64,000 bases of DNA. Source: Baylisascaris procyonis (Eukaryota > Nematoda > Chromadorea > Rhabditida > Ascarididae). Positions 13,787-25,358 of the stretch are shown one piece after another. Under the pieces are notes generated by a model. That model was not told the origin of the DNA. It was given only the letters and a program-made list of their open reading frames with translations, and did no database searches. Position 1 is the first letter of the stretch, and each line of letters begins with the position of its first letter. Where the stretch lies: positions 3,892,501 through 3,956,500 of the forward strand of contig JAZARR010000032.1 of NCBI GenBank assembly GCA_037389465.1, in the 5' to 3' direction. A program made the position numbers and the translations under genes.

Positions 13787-15062
13787 TTCACTGTTCGATA
13801 CTTTAATATGAGTAAATCCATGCATAGACTGGCTTTCCATACGCAATCTTATAATGATTTTTAATCGCTTTTATGAGTTATTGGTAATTAAAGGCCTCAT
13901 TAAGTTAATGCATGCAAATTTGCTCTACAATTTGTCGGTACAAGGTGAAAAACATTATTTTCTCTTCGCGATTTGTATTATTAATTGGACTGATTACAAG
14001 AAACAATGAAACGGAAACCATTGTGAGGTGTCATTAATAATCACCTAACCATTAACATCTCATTGTTCTTTTAAACTTTTTCTTTGGGATATTTAATGTG
14101 TTCTAAAAAGCGAATGATACAAGGATTTCATAGGAAACGCCGATTTTTTTAATGTAGAGAAAAGGCGATATTTCGTTTGCGTCAATGGTTGCACTTATGA
14201 AACGTATATAATCGTTTTTCCTGTCTGACACGCATTCGTGTTTGTTTAAGCCTTACCTAAGGTAGTGTTCTGACTGATAGAATATATGCAGGCTTTTGAT
14301 GCGCATCTTCAGTTTTTTAATTGCCACATATCAGTTCTGATGGCTGAATTCCAAAGAACACATATCGTGCTGGCAGATCTTATGCGATCTTTCGGTGATT
14401 CAGAGAACGAAAGGTAAACTGCTGCGGAAGGATATTCATGACGCAAAAATGTTTCATTTATCGAGAGCTGAGAAAGAAATATATTGAGCACTACCGTTAA
14501 CCCTTTATTGCCTACTGCTGTTCAATTTTGCAATATTGGGCTTCTGCCTTGTCATCTCACAATGAAATGAATGCTGTTCCTTAGGAAATGTCCAAAGAGA
14601 TTCTGCCTGAATCGCTTTTCATCAGACGTTTCCATGTTCTTATAATCCTAACTTTTGATGTCATCTTAGAATATCCTTTCCGTTTTCGCCAGAATATGGG
14701 CGTTGCAATTCTACTTTGTTCGACCGTTTAATTTTAAATGGCTTCTAAGCTATTATCTTCGAGTGAATATTGGAATCTCTTCCACTCTGGATTGTCTCTA
14801 CGATAATTTGAATTAATCGAAAACCTTGCACGGCTAATAGCATTCTATATATCTTTCAACTCAAAATCGTACAGATTTGCATAAAACTTCCACACAAAAC
14901 TTTCGGATTTCACAACATAATCTATGCGAATCCAGTCGTTTTTAAGAATCGATTGATTCTCTGCAATATTCGACATAGCGTACTAAATATCCATCTCCAA
15001 CATCATCTGCTTTCTTGCGTACCAAGCTGTTTACACTCAAATGTGCTTCCTGTTCGCTTTTT

Positions 15063-15120
15063 TCCGTTGTGTTGCGTTTATTTACTGTTCAAATAAAGTT
15101 TTCTTTTTCCACAGGTGAGT
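15063..15120 (+). promoter_or_regulatory. possible recursive (zero-length exon) splice site
   Basis: A pyrimidine-rich run ends in TTTTTCCACAG and is followed immediately by GTGAGT, with the AG/GT junction between 15114 and 15115. This is the textbook layout of a ratchet point, where an intron is removed in steps and an acceptor regenerates a donor. No host gene spanning the site is proven, so it may be chance. Confidence 0.3.
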
Positions 15121-15594
15121 AAATATTCATATTGTTGTGCTTTCAGCGATACTTTGTAGTAAAGCATTGCTATTAGAAGCGGCATGCTGTTCACCTGAAT
15201 GCGAATGATTTGATGTTGATAATTAATTGCCTTACATCTATCTTAGATTTCCAACTACTTTTGCTAGAACCATTTTTTTGCATTACTGAAGAATAATTTC
15301 TGCAGTCAAACTTTTTCGCTCAGAGTTGCATCTTCGGGACAGCCGTGTTGTCACAAATCTTTTCTGTCACACTGAAATCGAAATCCGAGCCATAGCTAAG
15401 TTTATGCAGTTTATTAATAGCTGAAGATATTGCCAAACAAGGCTTGTTGTCGCGAGGCCACGTGCATTAAATTTAAAAGCAAACTGGTGGCACTTATTTC
15501 GGAGACCTGCATTATCCGATTGCCGACCTCCAACCTTTATGTGTTAAGGAATGATCGAGTTTTATGATTCTCAAGCATTATCAAAGAGATTTAA

Positions 15595-15777
15595 TTTGAT
15601 TCACCCTCTAACCAGGAAGACTCGACCGGCGATCATTTTTCTTTCGGAAACTCTGATGGAGTTCATGCATATCGTCAGGAATTTGTGAACTTCGTCAGAG
15701 CGCCTTTATTATGTCTATCTTTGCGTACAAATCGTCCCTTAAAGAAAGAGATCAAAAAGTTTGAATTCATTGATTAA
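15595..15777 (+). other. candidate exon, unknown function
   Basis: Open plus frame of 60 codons. A possible acceptor is the AG before 15617 (CCCTCTAACCAG). Reads DHFSFGNSDGVHAYRQEF among other residues; mixed amino-acid use looks protein-like but there is no recognised domain and no partner exon. The minus strand also has a shorter plausible frame. Confidence 0.2.
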
Positions 15778-15999
15778 ACCTCGAAAACCTTAAATGTTCG
15801 ACTGTTTCGTAACTTCGACTGGCACGAGCCGACGTGACCGCCGTTGGGCAGTCGAGCAATAAAAGTTGTTCTTATAATCTAGTCGGAATATTGTAATCGT
15901 GACAGAGTGACTGATTAGGCAACTTCGCATAAGCCTAAAAATTTGGAAACCTAAAAATATAACAGCGAGAAAAAGGAGCGATGCGGTGATTCGATTCCG

Positions 16000-18170
16000 C
16001 AATCGCATTTATAAATATCAACTTTTCTTGTGCACTTTGAAAATTTACATCTCACAAGCGCACCGCGACAATCTCTTATCTCTGCCTTAGCATTTTGTGT
16101 CCTATAGTTTCAATTCGTTAAATGCTAAAGTGATAATTCCAATAATGATTATCTGACGATGAAATTGCTTTTATGCCACCTTTATTTTGATTCATTATCT
16201 TCAAAAACATATGCAGAAATTTAAATGTGCTAATTAATTAACATTTAGTCCATTATGATCGGATTTTCATCTTACGCTAGTAGAATGACGAAAAAGCGAA
16301 TGTTTTGTCGAGAAAATTTACGCATACGATCCATTTCATATATTTTATCCTTTGTTGGTAAGGTATGAACCTGATTGGTCAGATAAGCGAAATGCAAGTG
16401 CATAGCAGTTTCTGTTTCATGTTACTCCATTAATTTGGTTTCAGTGATCTGAGAGAATTTGAAGGATTTTCTTCTGATTGGAGCGATACTATGAGATTTT
16501 TTTTTTCTGCTCTTGCAACTATATCATTGCACCTCTTGCATAGCCTATTGCTAACCCCCTAAGAGGTGTTATGTAAATCTCTCATTCATATGCTTGTTGC
16601 AGGCCTGCGAACGTCATGAGATTCCACTCCCATTCGTACACGCGTGCGATAGCCTAGTGTGCTCATAGAAGCAAATGGCTTGCAGAAGTTCTATTGTCTG
16701 AGCTCTTTCAGCTCTTTTCGTTGAACGAGAAGCTTGACCATAATAGTATAATAGACAATGCCTTTTGGTGCTGGAATTGCTGTTAATAGCCCTTATTGTT
16801 TGTATATATTGAATGCTGGCCATAGTTTACTGTATATGCTATTGCTAACATTGCCCAAGGCTTGAAATTTGAATGAACAATATTGAACTCGTCCAAATTT
16901 TTCTCTTTTTTCATGAGTTTTTCCAGTTTTCTTTGAATGTTTTCACTTTGCTTCCTTTTGCACATTTACAAATGCAAGTTTATGCTCATCAACTGCATTA
17001 GGGCAACGATCTGTCCATGCCTAGGCATGCCTATTTGTTTATGCCTCCCGATTTCTTAGTTTCAGTTCTTAAACCACAAATGCTAGAGTTATAATAAATT
17101 TCGTGGATAGCATGTTAGACTTCAATTGGCATCCTACTTCATTTTTCACATTGATTTATCTGCACAGAAAGAAGCTGCAGACATTTAAAAGTAACGAAAA
17201 TGTTGCGCATAATTCACATCAGGCGGGTGGCCAAAAATGGGTATTTTGTTGAAGATTTTCGTGAGAATCAAAATATAAAGGCATCATTCCGCAAATCTGT
17301 TAGCGGCTGGCAATTTCTGAAACTTGTCGATCGGGTGGATGAAATGCCAAAGAGCACATTGTTCCAGCTCCTTTTGCACATTTCTCCGCTTGTTATGCTC
17401 CGTTCAGTGATGTTATCGTACCAAAATTTTTTCATGTCATGCTGCAATTGTGCTGCTTTCCTAAAAATGGTACTCTATATACTTTTACCACTTAAAAAAC
17501 CATGTGTGGTGTTCCTTTACCTTACTATATTTGCAGATTCAAGCTTACTACGATACTAAACGAAGTATTTCAGCCCAAAAATTATAGTGCTCATGCTGTA
17601 CTTTTCGTGGCTTAGATTTTTTATATACATAAATAAGAAAGCAAACGTTACTTTATTAATAAGAAGAATAAACCAAAGATATCCCAGACCGTAGACTGGA
17701 GAGTGTGACCATTAATTGAAACGATTCAAAAATCACAGAACCAAGCTCCATAATAAATCACTGGTTTTTTCTTTTTTTTTAAAGTCAAAAACACAATGGG
17801 TGCAATTGTCGACGTAGTGGGGTCGCGAGGCCAATCGTTTAACCCTACTTCACATCCTTTGAGGACCCGTCAATGTCCTCCCATATCTTCCAAATCATTA
17901 AACAAACATCACTAAATTTTCGCATTCAGATGACTCATAAATGAAAGGCTGTTTATTTTTGAAAGCAACAATATATGAAATTCGAGGTGAAAAACAATCA
18001 AAATAGCGGCTCCTTTAAGTCCTTATTGAGTACATTTAAGAAAATCATATGAAAAGCAAGAAGCATAATGCTGCATGCTCACCACATTAATTGTTCATTT
18101 CTGTGGACGGTTTGATTCTTCCTTACTTATATTGCTAATGTCTATCTATGCAACGAAATGATTTGTTTGA
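16000..18170. other. no firm gene
   Basis: The minus strand at 16,965-16,830 has a lysine/glutamate-rich frame starting with ATG (RKLEKLMKKEKNLDEF) that could be a coiled coil joined over a 51-bp intron to a short second exon. The 119-codon plus frame at 17200-17559 has no domain. Both are weak and were not called. Confidence 0.25.
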
Positions 18171-18174
18171 TTGT

Positions 18175-19022
18175 TTATATTGGAAGCTGTTGTGCTGTGT
18201 CTGGAAGTAATTCATTCATCACTCTACATACTGATGATTCGTCGATGTTGGCACTGTTCAGGATTTTAAGATAGGCTTGTTTAACATTGTGTTGGCCGTT
18301 CAATTTCTTCAAACTCAAATATGCACTCAACGTAATCAATCGTGACAGCAGTAATTCCAAGTGTATCCTTGATACAATGAACGAATCTTTGATACATTTT
18401 TGGCTCCAGATGTAAATAATGACGGACACTTGAGCCGATTCTTTTGTGTCTACTACAGTCTTCTCCTTAATTTTTTTCTTCAACGGCTCCTCCAAATAGG
18501 GCAGAGGCCTCTTCAAGAATTTAGAAGATCGAATCGTTGATTCAGTGTGGCTCACGGAACTGTAGGCTGAGGAACAAGCTTAGAGATGCATTCGGTGCAG
18601 CCAACATCTTTTGGATAGCCTCAATGTACCGTTTTTTTGCGCTACTCATCGCTCCCTTGTCCGACTTGACCCACGACTCTTTAAGCGATGGCAGTGGCAT
18701 ACTCCGTTTTACCGGTCGTTTCTGATCGCTGAGTGCTTTCATCAGCTCAGCTATTCAGCTTAACGTCGCATTTTCAGATGTTTCATAGCATTTTTATCGT
18801 CTTCAGACCCGCTAGCTCCCGTTCATCACATCTCGCACAATTATAGCGTTCCTGAATCCTTTCTTGAAACTGTTACAGTAGCTGAGATAGGCTATGAAAT
18901 CTGCTCTATTGCTGTGCAGTTTGAGGGTCACTCATTTCGAACGAATGTGATGTCATTGGCAATACGATGCCTTTGAGAGGAGAATACACTGAACAGATCG
19001 AAGCCGGGTGTAATTTTCTTTC
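18175..19022 (-). pseudogene. coding-like, frame-broken segment (possible pseudogene or unresolved small-intron gene)
   Basis: A GC-richer stretch where protein-like minus frames follow each other but never join: one from about 19022 (ITPGFDLFSVFSSQRHR), one at about 18937-18815 (RADFIAYLSYCNSFKKGF), a short lysine-rich one, 18742-18542 (KKRYIEAIQKMLAAPNAS), and 18555-18175 (126 codons, with KILNSANIDESSVCRVMNE). A shift of frame between pieces suggests a decayed copy. Alternatively, introns of 50-90 bp could join some pieces: a donor in KKR and an acceptor 88 bp later agree in phase. No family recognised. Confidence 0.3.
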
Positions 19023-19655
19023 CAATCTAAACTTCTATAGGATTCCCATTAAATGCACTCTTAAAAGAAATCATTTGCTTGCAATAAAGCGAATGGAATA
19101 CAAAATAATCTGTCATAAAAGATGGCAGCATACAAATTGAAATGACGAGAAAAAATAACCGTAATGTGAAGAAGTAGAAAAGTAAACTTCCGAATGCAAG
19201 ACAATCCCCCAGCTCTATTGGTTTTTTTAAATATCTTGAATAAAAAATTCACTCGTAAAGTCTAAAGTAAATACTTCCTCCCTAACAGTCAACGGTTAAG
19301 ACTCATCCCCGGGAACTAACGCTCAAACCTGAAACTGCAAAAACAGAGTTGTGCTACTCGAGTCTCCTATGAATGAAGTGCAATATAAGTACAGGTGTAA
19401 TGCAAAAATGGTGTGATGTTCCGTACTTTTTCCAAAAAGTCGGTATTTTATTGCACTTTTACCTTACTGAAAATTGAGCTGCACTGTATTTATACTGTAG
19501 TTTCGAATCTGAATTTTGGGATATGTACTATGCCTCGTACAAGTACAAGTAGAGTACGAAGAGCATGGTACTTCTCATTACCATAACGTCACTAGTTCTG
19601 TCACTCTTATAGCAAGTTTCATTGTGTGCAGTGCTTATCATTAGCCTCATATTAT

Positions 19656-19730
19656 AAATAAATAAATATATATATATATATATATATATTTATTTATTTA
19701 TTTATTTATTTATTTATTGGTATATATATA

Positions 19731-19822
<92 letters not shown>

Positions 19823-19830
19823 TATATATG
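19656..19830. repeat. compound AT-rich palindrome with (AT)44
   Basis: (AAAT)3, then (AT)n, then (ATTT)7 form one foldback (19656-19715). Next come GGTATATATATACC and (AT)44 (19733-19820), closed by GGTATATATG. ACC(AT)44GGT is a perfect 94-bp palindrome. Long IYIYI frames on both strands are artefacts of it. Confidence 0.95.
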
Positions 19831-20602
19831 TATTTCAAATGTAACAAATTCATAAGTATGTTTTCACTCCAGTATTTTGTATTGGTGAAAATAAATATGC
19901 CAATCAAGAATTAAAAGAAAAACCGAAATTTTCGATCGACTAAGCATTTTTCGAAGCAGTTTTGAGCATGTGTTTTCTGTCACTGTCCCAAAAAATAAAA
20001 ATTTTTCTATTATTCGAGATTTACGTCTAAAGATCGGAATTAGGAGGTGACTATGTTGTTTGAACTGTTGAAGCAAAAGAAAAAAGTCGCTGAATTTTGA
20101 ATCACCTTCATAACCAATAATTTTAATAACCATTATACGGTACAGGTAAAATTGCTTATTATAGAAAGGACAACGATTTATCTCTGAGGGGGTGTGTAAT
20201 TGAATTTTTATATTAATGTATCCAAAATAGAACTTTAAATTACTTCCTAAATAAGTTCTCGTTTTGCTTGAAAAGAAGAAAAATACATTAGCTGGATGAA
20301 AATTATTGAGAAGACGGTAAACTTTTAGGGAGGTAAAACAATTTCGGCGCTTTTTTTTAAGAATTGAAATTGCCCTTAATGACGCAACTCTTAAAGCAAA
20401 CAGCAGTGTGCGAAATGAAAGTAAAGTACGAAATGAAAACAGAAAATGTATACTTATTAATGCAGTAATTCTTGTGCTCTTCAGTACGCATGTAGCAAAC
20501 GTTTATGCGAAGGCGGTTTGTGGCCATATAACAAAATCATCCTTCCGCCGCGCAGGTAGCGAGTAAATAATCTGGTTCATTGAGTACCAACTTTGGATTT
20601 TC

Positions 20603-20836
20603 TCATAAAGTACAGCATGGTAAATGTACTTCATTAGAACAGAGTTCCTTTTGGCAGCGTATAGCTAAGTGGGCGAGATCATAGCAGAAAGGGAACTGCC
20701 GTGTTGGCATTGATTTGCTGAACATCTTTCGCTCTGAGGTTTCTTCATCTTTCAAAGCTTTTCTGTCCCTTTTGTCGTTATTTGAAGAGGCGGCGTGCAA
20801 TTCGTTACTATCACTCAAAGGATCATTTCAAGGTCG
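20603..20836 (-). other. candidate exon or gene fragment, unknown function
   Basis: Minus frame open for about 78 codons without an ATG at its start. It is hydrophilic first (NNDKRDRKALKDEETSERK), then Cys-containing (FPFCYDLAHLAIRCQKELC), and ends in TGA at 20603. The first half has the residue mix of real protein. No splice chain or domain was found. Confidence 0.22.
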
Positions 20837-20839
20837 TCT

Positions 20840-22838
20840 AAGCAGCTTCTAAATCAGTTGACCCCAACATTGCAGTAAGTGTCTATGGCTTATTCAGTTG
20901 GTGGAGAGGGATGATGGCACGTTGTATCTTCGCTTCAAGTATGCTACGGAGTAATGAGATTGTCGAATGCCGATTTTGCAGTCGCAAAGAGAGAGCTTTG
21001 TGTTGCATGAGTTTCTTCATAAACGAAGACGTGTGATTATTCTTTGCATTCTCGTATTCCATCTATGCTCATCTGCTGTTTATTCTCAATCCTTCTTTCT
21101 CTCTCAACTCATCTTTCCAGTATCAGCTGGCTTCAAATATAAAATTACGAGAATGAAAGAAATATTTTAACCACGGGTATTAGATGGATGAGATAATTTT
21201 CATAGATTTTCATCCACTCCTCCAAACTTACTAAAAATCACTCTAAGTTCACACAGCTGTAGTCGATTTCTTTGCAGTTCATTTCCGAGAATAAGTGCAC
21301 TAATTTATTCGACGGTGTATAATTTAATCGATTTTTAACTAATGCATTACAATGCAACGGAACGCCGATTTATTCACAGTTTCATCCATCCGGCAATTTT
21401 TGACAGGCGACACTTTGATAATATTTTTAACTACTAATTAACAGAGACTCGCTTCAGTCGAAGTGGTAGCGATAAACGATTGTGCCATAAAAGAATCCCA
21501 AAAATCACCTTTTTCAAGCACTTTCCCTCTGTTTGAAATCCCTCCTCCACTATTTTCATCAAGTGTTGCTCATATGTTCGTTTCCAAATATGGAATTTAA
21601 AAATTTTAAATAAAATAAAATAACATAAAGATTGTTAAATTTTATAATATTTTACATCTGTGTGTTGAATGCATGCAACGTTATATTTACCAGGTTGACT
21701 TGGTTGTTGTTACTGTTTGCATAATGCTTGACATTCCTCTCCCTTAGGTTGCCGATCTAATTTCACTCAAATTTTTTCCACAGAGCACCTGCTCATTGTT
21801 TTAATAGCGTGAATACTTCGCCTCATTTGGCCAACTTATTATTTGCCTGACAAGGCGTTGATGCACTTGCATAAGGAAATTTGTATAATGGTATGAGGAA
21901 ATTGTTTATATAATTAAATTGATCATACACATATAGTTTCAGAACATCTACTCCATCAGTGATATAGTATTTTCTCGACGTTGATAAAAACTCTTCAAGG
22001 ACGTTTTACTCGGTGCAATGGGAAAACCCCTAATAATGAATTGCTTTCTTTTCAGAATTTTTCATTGCTACGTTCAATTGTTGTATTTGATAGCGCAATA
22101 AGGCAACATGGATATTAATACAAATCGTAAGTTATTATTTGAACGTTTGAAAAATGATCGATTTGTCAACTATTTTCTTTTCTTGCAACCTATTAAAGTG
22201 ACACAAATATCGATGAATATAATTGGCAAATTTTCACCTTCAAAGAGTTACTCATATTGGTTATTGCTTCTTTTTGGCAGATTTATTACCGATATTATTT
22301 CGTTGCCAAAATTCTGTGAATGAAAGGTGCAAGAGATAATCGTCTGCAATGCAGTAAATATCAGTGTTCAATGTACATGTGACATGTAGGTATTGCCATC
22401 GGTGGGATGGTGAAATGCCAGTGTAATATGAAATAAAACTCGATAGCACTGATTAAGATCACGCTACGGAAATTCTATTAAATATGGTTGAAGTTTTATT
22501 TTGATAATGTAAGGATTGCCTTCCAGACTTTTTTGAAAATGAATACTAGTTTAAATGCAGTATCTTTCCTTTATTTTTAATGGTTAACTTACTGGCCTCG
22601 GTTTTTGATATTTCACTGTTTTTGAGCACATTTCCATCCCGTGTGTTGTAGAATTATTATTTTCCTGCGAAAGCGATGTATGAATAAAGAGTATGCACCA
22701 AAGCACATGCATTTATATAATATAGTTCAAAAGTTCAAGATAGGTAGGAGAAGGATAAGGAGTATATTCGGATAAAAATCTTATACTTGGGTCTTTGCGC
22801 ATTAGGCTCTCGATTAATTCACTTTTCAACAATTTCAG
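20840..22838. other. no firm gene
   Basis: AT-rich. At 22108 an ATG starts a six-codon frame (MDINTN) ending at a strong GTAAGT donor at 22127 (phase 1), which could be a first exon for sequence further right. A 25-bp repeat shared with 55.67 kb lies at 21403-21427. Confidence 0.25.
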
Positions 22839-22939
22839 CAGTGATCGAACCGAGGATAAAGTCAAAGGAGGATGCTTTCACTAGCAAATCACGACACCTT
22901 TTTCCTGGTCATATCATTAGTCCACCAAGAAATTTTCAA
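22839..22939 (+). other. candidate internal exon
   Basis: Acceptor AATTTCAG, then a frame beginning with two bases of a split codon and running to CAA with a GTATGC donor (start phase 1, end phase 0). It reads VIEPRIKSKEDAFTSKSR, then a Pro-containing tail. Both splice sites are good. The MDINTN mini-exon at 22108 ends in the phase this exon needs. Function is unknown, and the link to the membrane protein gene at 25.4 kb is unproven. Confidence 0.3.
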
Positions 22940-25358
22940 GTATGCAAAATTCCTTCTCTTAATTTGCTTTTTCATTCTCAATATAACGCTTTTAGCTTTA
23001 ATTTGCCTTTGAAAACTCCAAGCTGAGAGTTGCAAGTGTTAGTCGCTGATTGCACCTCATGACAGGAAATAGTCGTTGATGCATTCAAGATCTTCAAAAA
23101 AGTGAATAATAATATCAAATAGAAAATAAAGAAGCGTAATACAAAATGCATAATACTCTGAGCTTATCCAGAAATTGAGATGATGGTATAGTGCCTCACT
23201 AGCTATCATTAGGCAAGTAATTCGCATTGTTTGCAGCTGACAACTCTATATTTAGGGTATATTATGGCATATTTCAAAAATTAGCCGGCGAATTAGCTAT
23301 CTATAAATTTCATTAAAATATGCAAATCCTCAATGTGAAATTCCAACGTTTGTTATGCTTCCTTTTTGCTACATTTTTTCACCAAAGTTATTTGTCTGCT
23401 ACCAAAAATATATATGATGCATACCTCCAAAAGGGATTTATAATGGCAAATATCTAAAATACTCATTCAACAGTTTAACGAATAAATGGTGCGTTCTGTA
23501 GTGAAAGACTGGTACTGCAACTTCATTCATTAATTGCGCACTAGCAATAACCAACTTTTTTGCAGCACGTACTTTATCGTCCTTTGTCACTATGCTCTTT
23601 AATTAACAAAATTTATATCGGCGATACAATAATAACTTACAAACAATTTTATGCTTTTCGGTTTTTTCTAATTATCAATGTAATCAAGTCAATTTTCAAG
23701 AACGTATACTATGGAGTACATTATAGTTTCAGGAAAATAAGAGTAAATACTTAGCCCTTTGTCAGTGCGTTCATATCAAATGGCTTACGATCACCTTTGT
23801 CACTATCAAATGTATCGTTGTCGCTTATTTTGTCTTTTCAAAAGGACTCACCGGAGATGATTCGACGGTCACTATTGGTCGGTATTTGAATATCACTTAA
23901 AAATAACGCATACACTAGTGCTTCACTAATGCCTGATGCAGATATACACGTCTATCATTCAGTTTAGAATAGTCATTGCAAAACGATCGTCTTCATAAGT
24001 TGCCTTTGCCGTCAAAATCAAAAAAGAGTTGATCTATTCGAATGAATGTTGCTGTGGCGGATGCTCCATAGATTTCAATTCATGGTTCATCTTAAATCAG
24101 TGAGAGTAGTAGAATATTTGTGCTGTACCTCTCCTCAACACAAGCTTCACTCGAAAATTTGGCTGAGGTGTTCGATGTCTCGAATTCATTCGACATTAGA
24201 TGAACTCTAACTGAGTATAATGTCTTTTGAGGGAAATAGTATCACAAAAATTGTCTAGAAATTGTTGACTCGTTTCTTTTTCTTAGCTGCGAAAGATCAC
24301 TGTCTACGAGCGGGTTGCTCTCATTTGATATCTATGTAGCGGTGACATTTTCGATCACATTTAGAAATTTTAAATTTTCTGACAAAATTAACAAATTCTT
24401 GCATACCTTTTTCACACCTTTGAGTTAATAAGTTGATGCACGTGTAGCTGATTATCTATGGCTTTCGCAAGTTTTAGCTTGTAACTCTCAACAACGAGGT
24501 CGGTCTATGTGAATGTAATCCGCACATTCGAACTTAGCTGAGGAAGCACTAAATAATTTTGCATGGCCTGTTAATCATTAATTATTTCTCTATACTTCGG
24601 ATAGCACTTGAAAATCTTAGCAACTCCTATCGATGAACCCCATTATGAACACCTCTGAGGTCGATTCATCAAGTTTTTCAAAGAGTTACGGTTCTTTAAA
24701 AGTGTGGTTTAAACAATGCAAATTGCAATTACTCTACTCTAATCTAGAATAATGTACGATGATCGATGTGTACAGCTAGCTTATTTTATATGTAGAGGTA
24801 TTATATGGCATTTGTTTGTTTGTTTTTTTCGGATGAATGAGCTGATTTATTAAATGAAATGCAAAGCGGCTTAATCCCAGTATTTTGTTTGCGTACTTCA
24901 GCAATAATCTACTATTATGTGGTGAATAGCAAAGAACGCATATCGTGATATCCCTCTGACAAGCTTTTCACCTGTTGTATTGTTTCTTGACAATATTTGG
25001 CAATATTAGTCTATTCTCGATGCAAGTGAATGACACATATTCACTAAACAAAGTTTTTGATCCACAGCAACGAAATATAGAAACTACGCATGCCGAAGAT
25101 GTTTTATGTTGGAGCAATGATCATTAATAAACAGTATTTGTCAAATTAGTGCCCCATATGCCCAGGATAACGAGGTGCTGAAACAAAAGATCATTCAACG
25201 TTCCGACAGTTAATTTGTCGAAGGCATTCCGACAATGCTGCTTCAACGGATAATTAGTTAAAGGTATTTCTGCGAGCAACATATATTGACAGCGTTGCTC
25301 GAACCAACGAATATCTGATGCATGTCGTCTCATCGCTAATCGTATAGGAACTTTTCAG
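22940..25358. other. no gene recognised; should hold upstream exons of the membrane-protein gene
   Basis: The membrane-protein gene at 25.4 kb must have exons to the left. The best candidate is a plus frame at about 24,000-24,100 with a Cys cluster (NECCCGGCSIDFNSWF) ending at a GTGAGA donor, recalling the Cys-rich start of LAPTM4 proteins. It does not join in phase to a further exon I can see. Confidence 0.25.

Noticed and set aside
19710..19914. Ile-Tyr repeat frames on both strands
   Set aside because: Pure translation of the AT microsatellite; the same applies to 13616-13846 and to the YLFI frame at 39968-40186.
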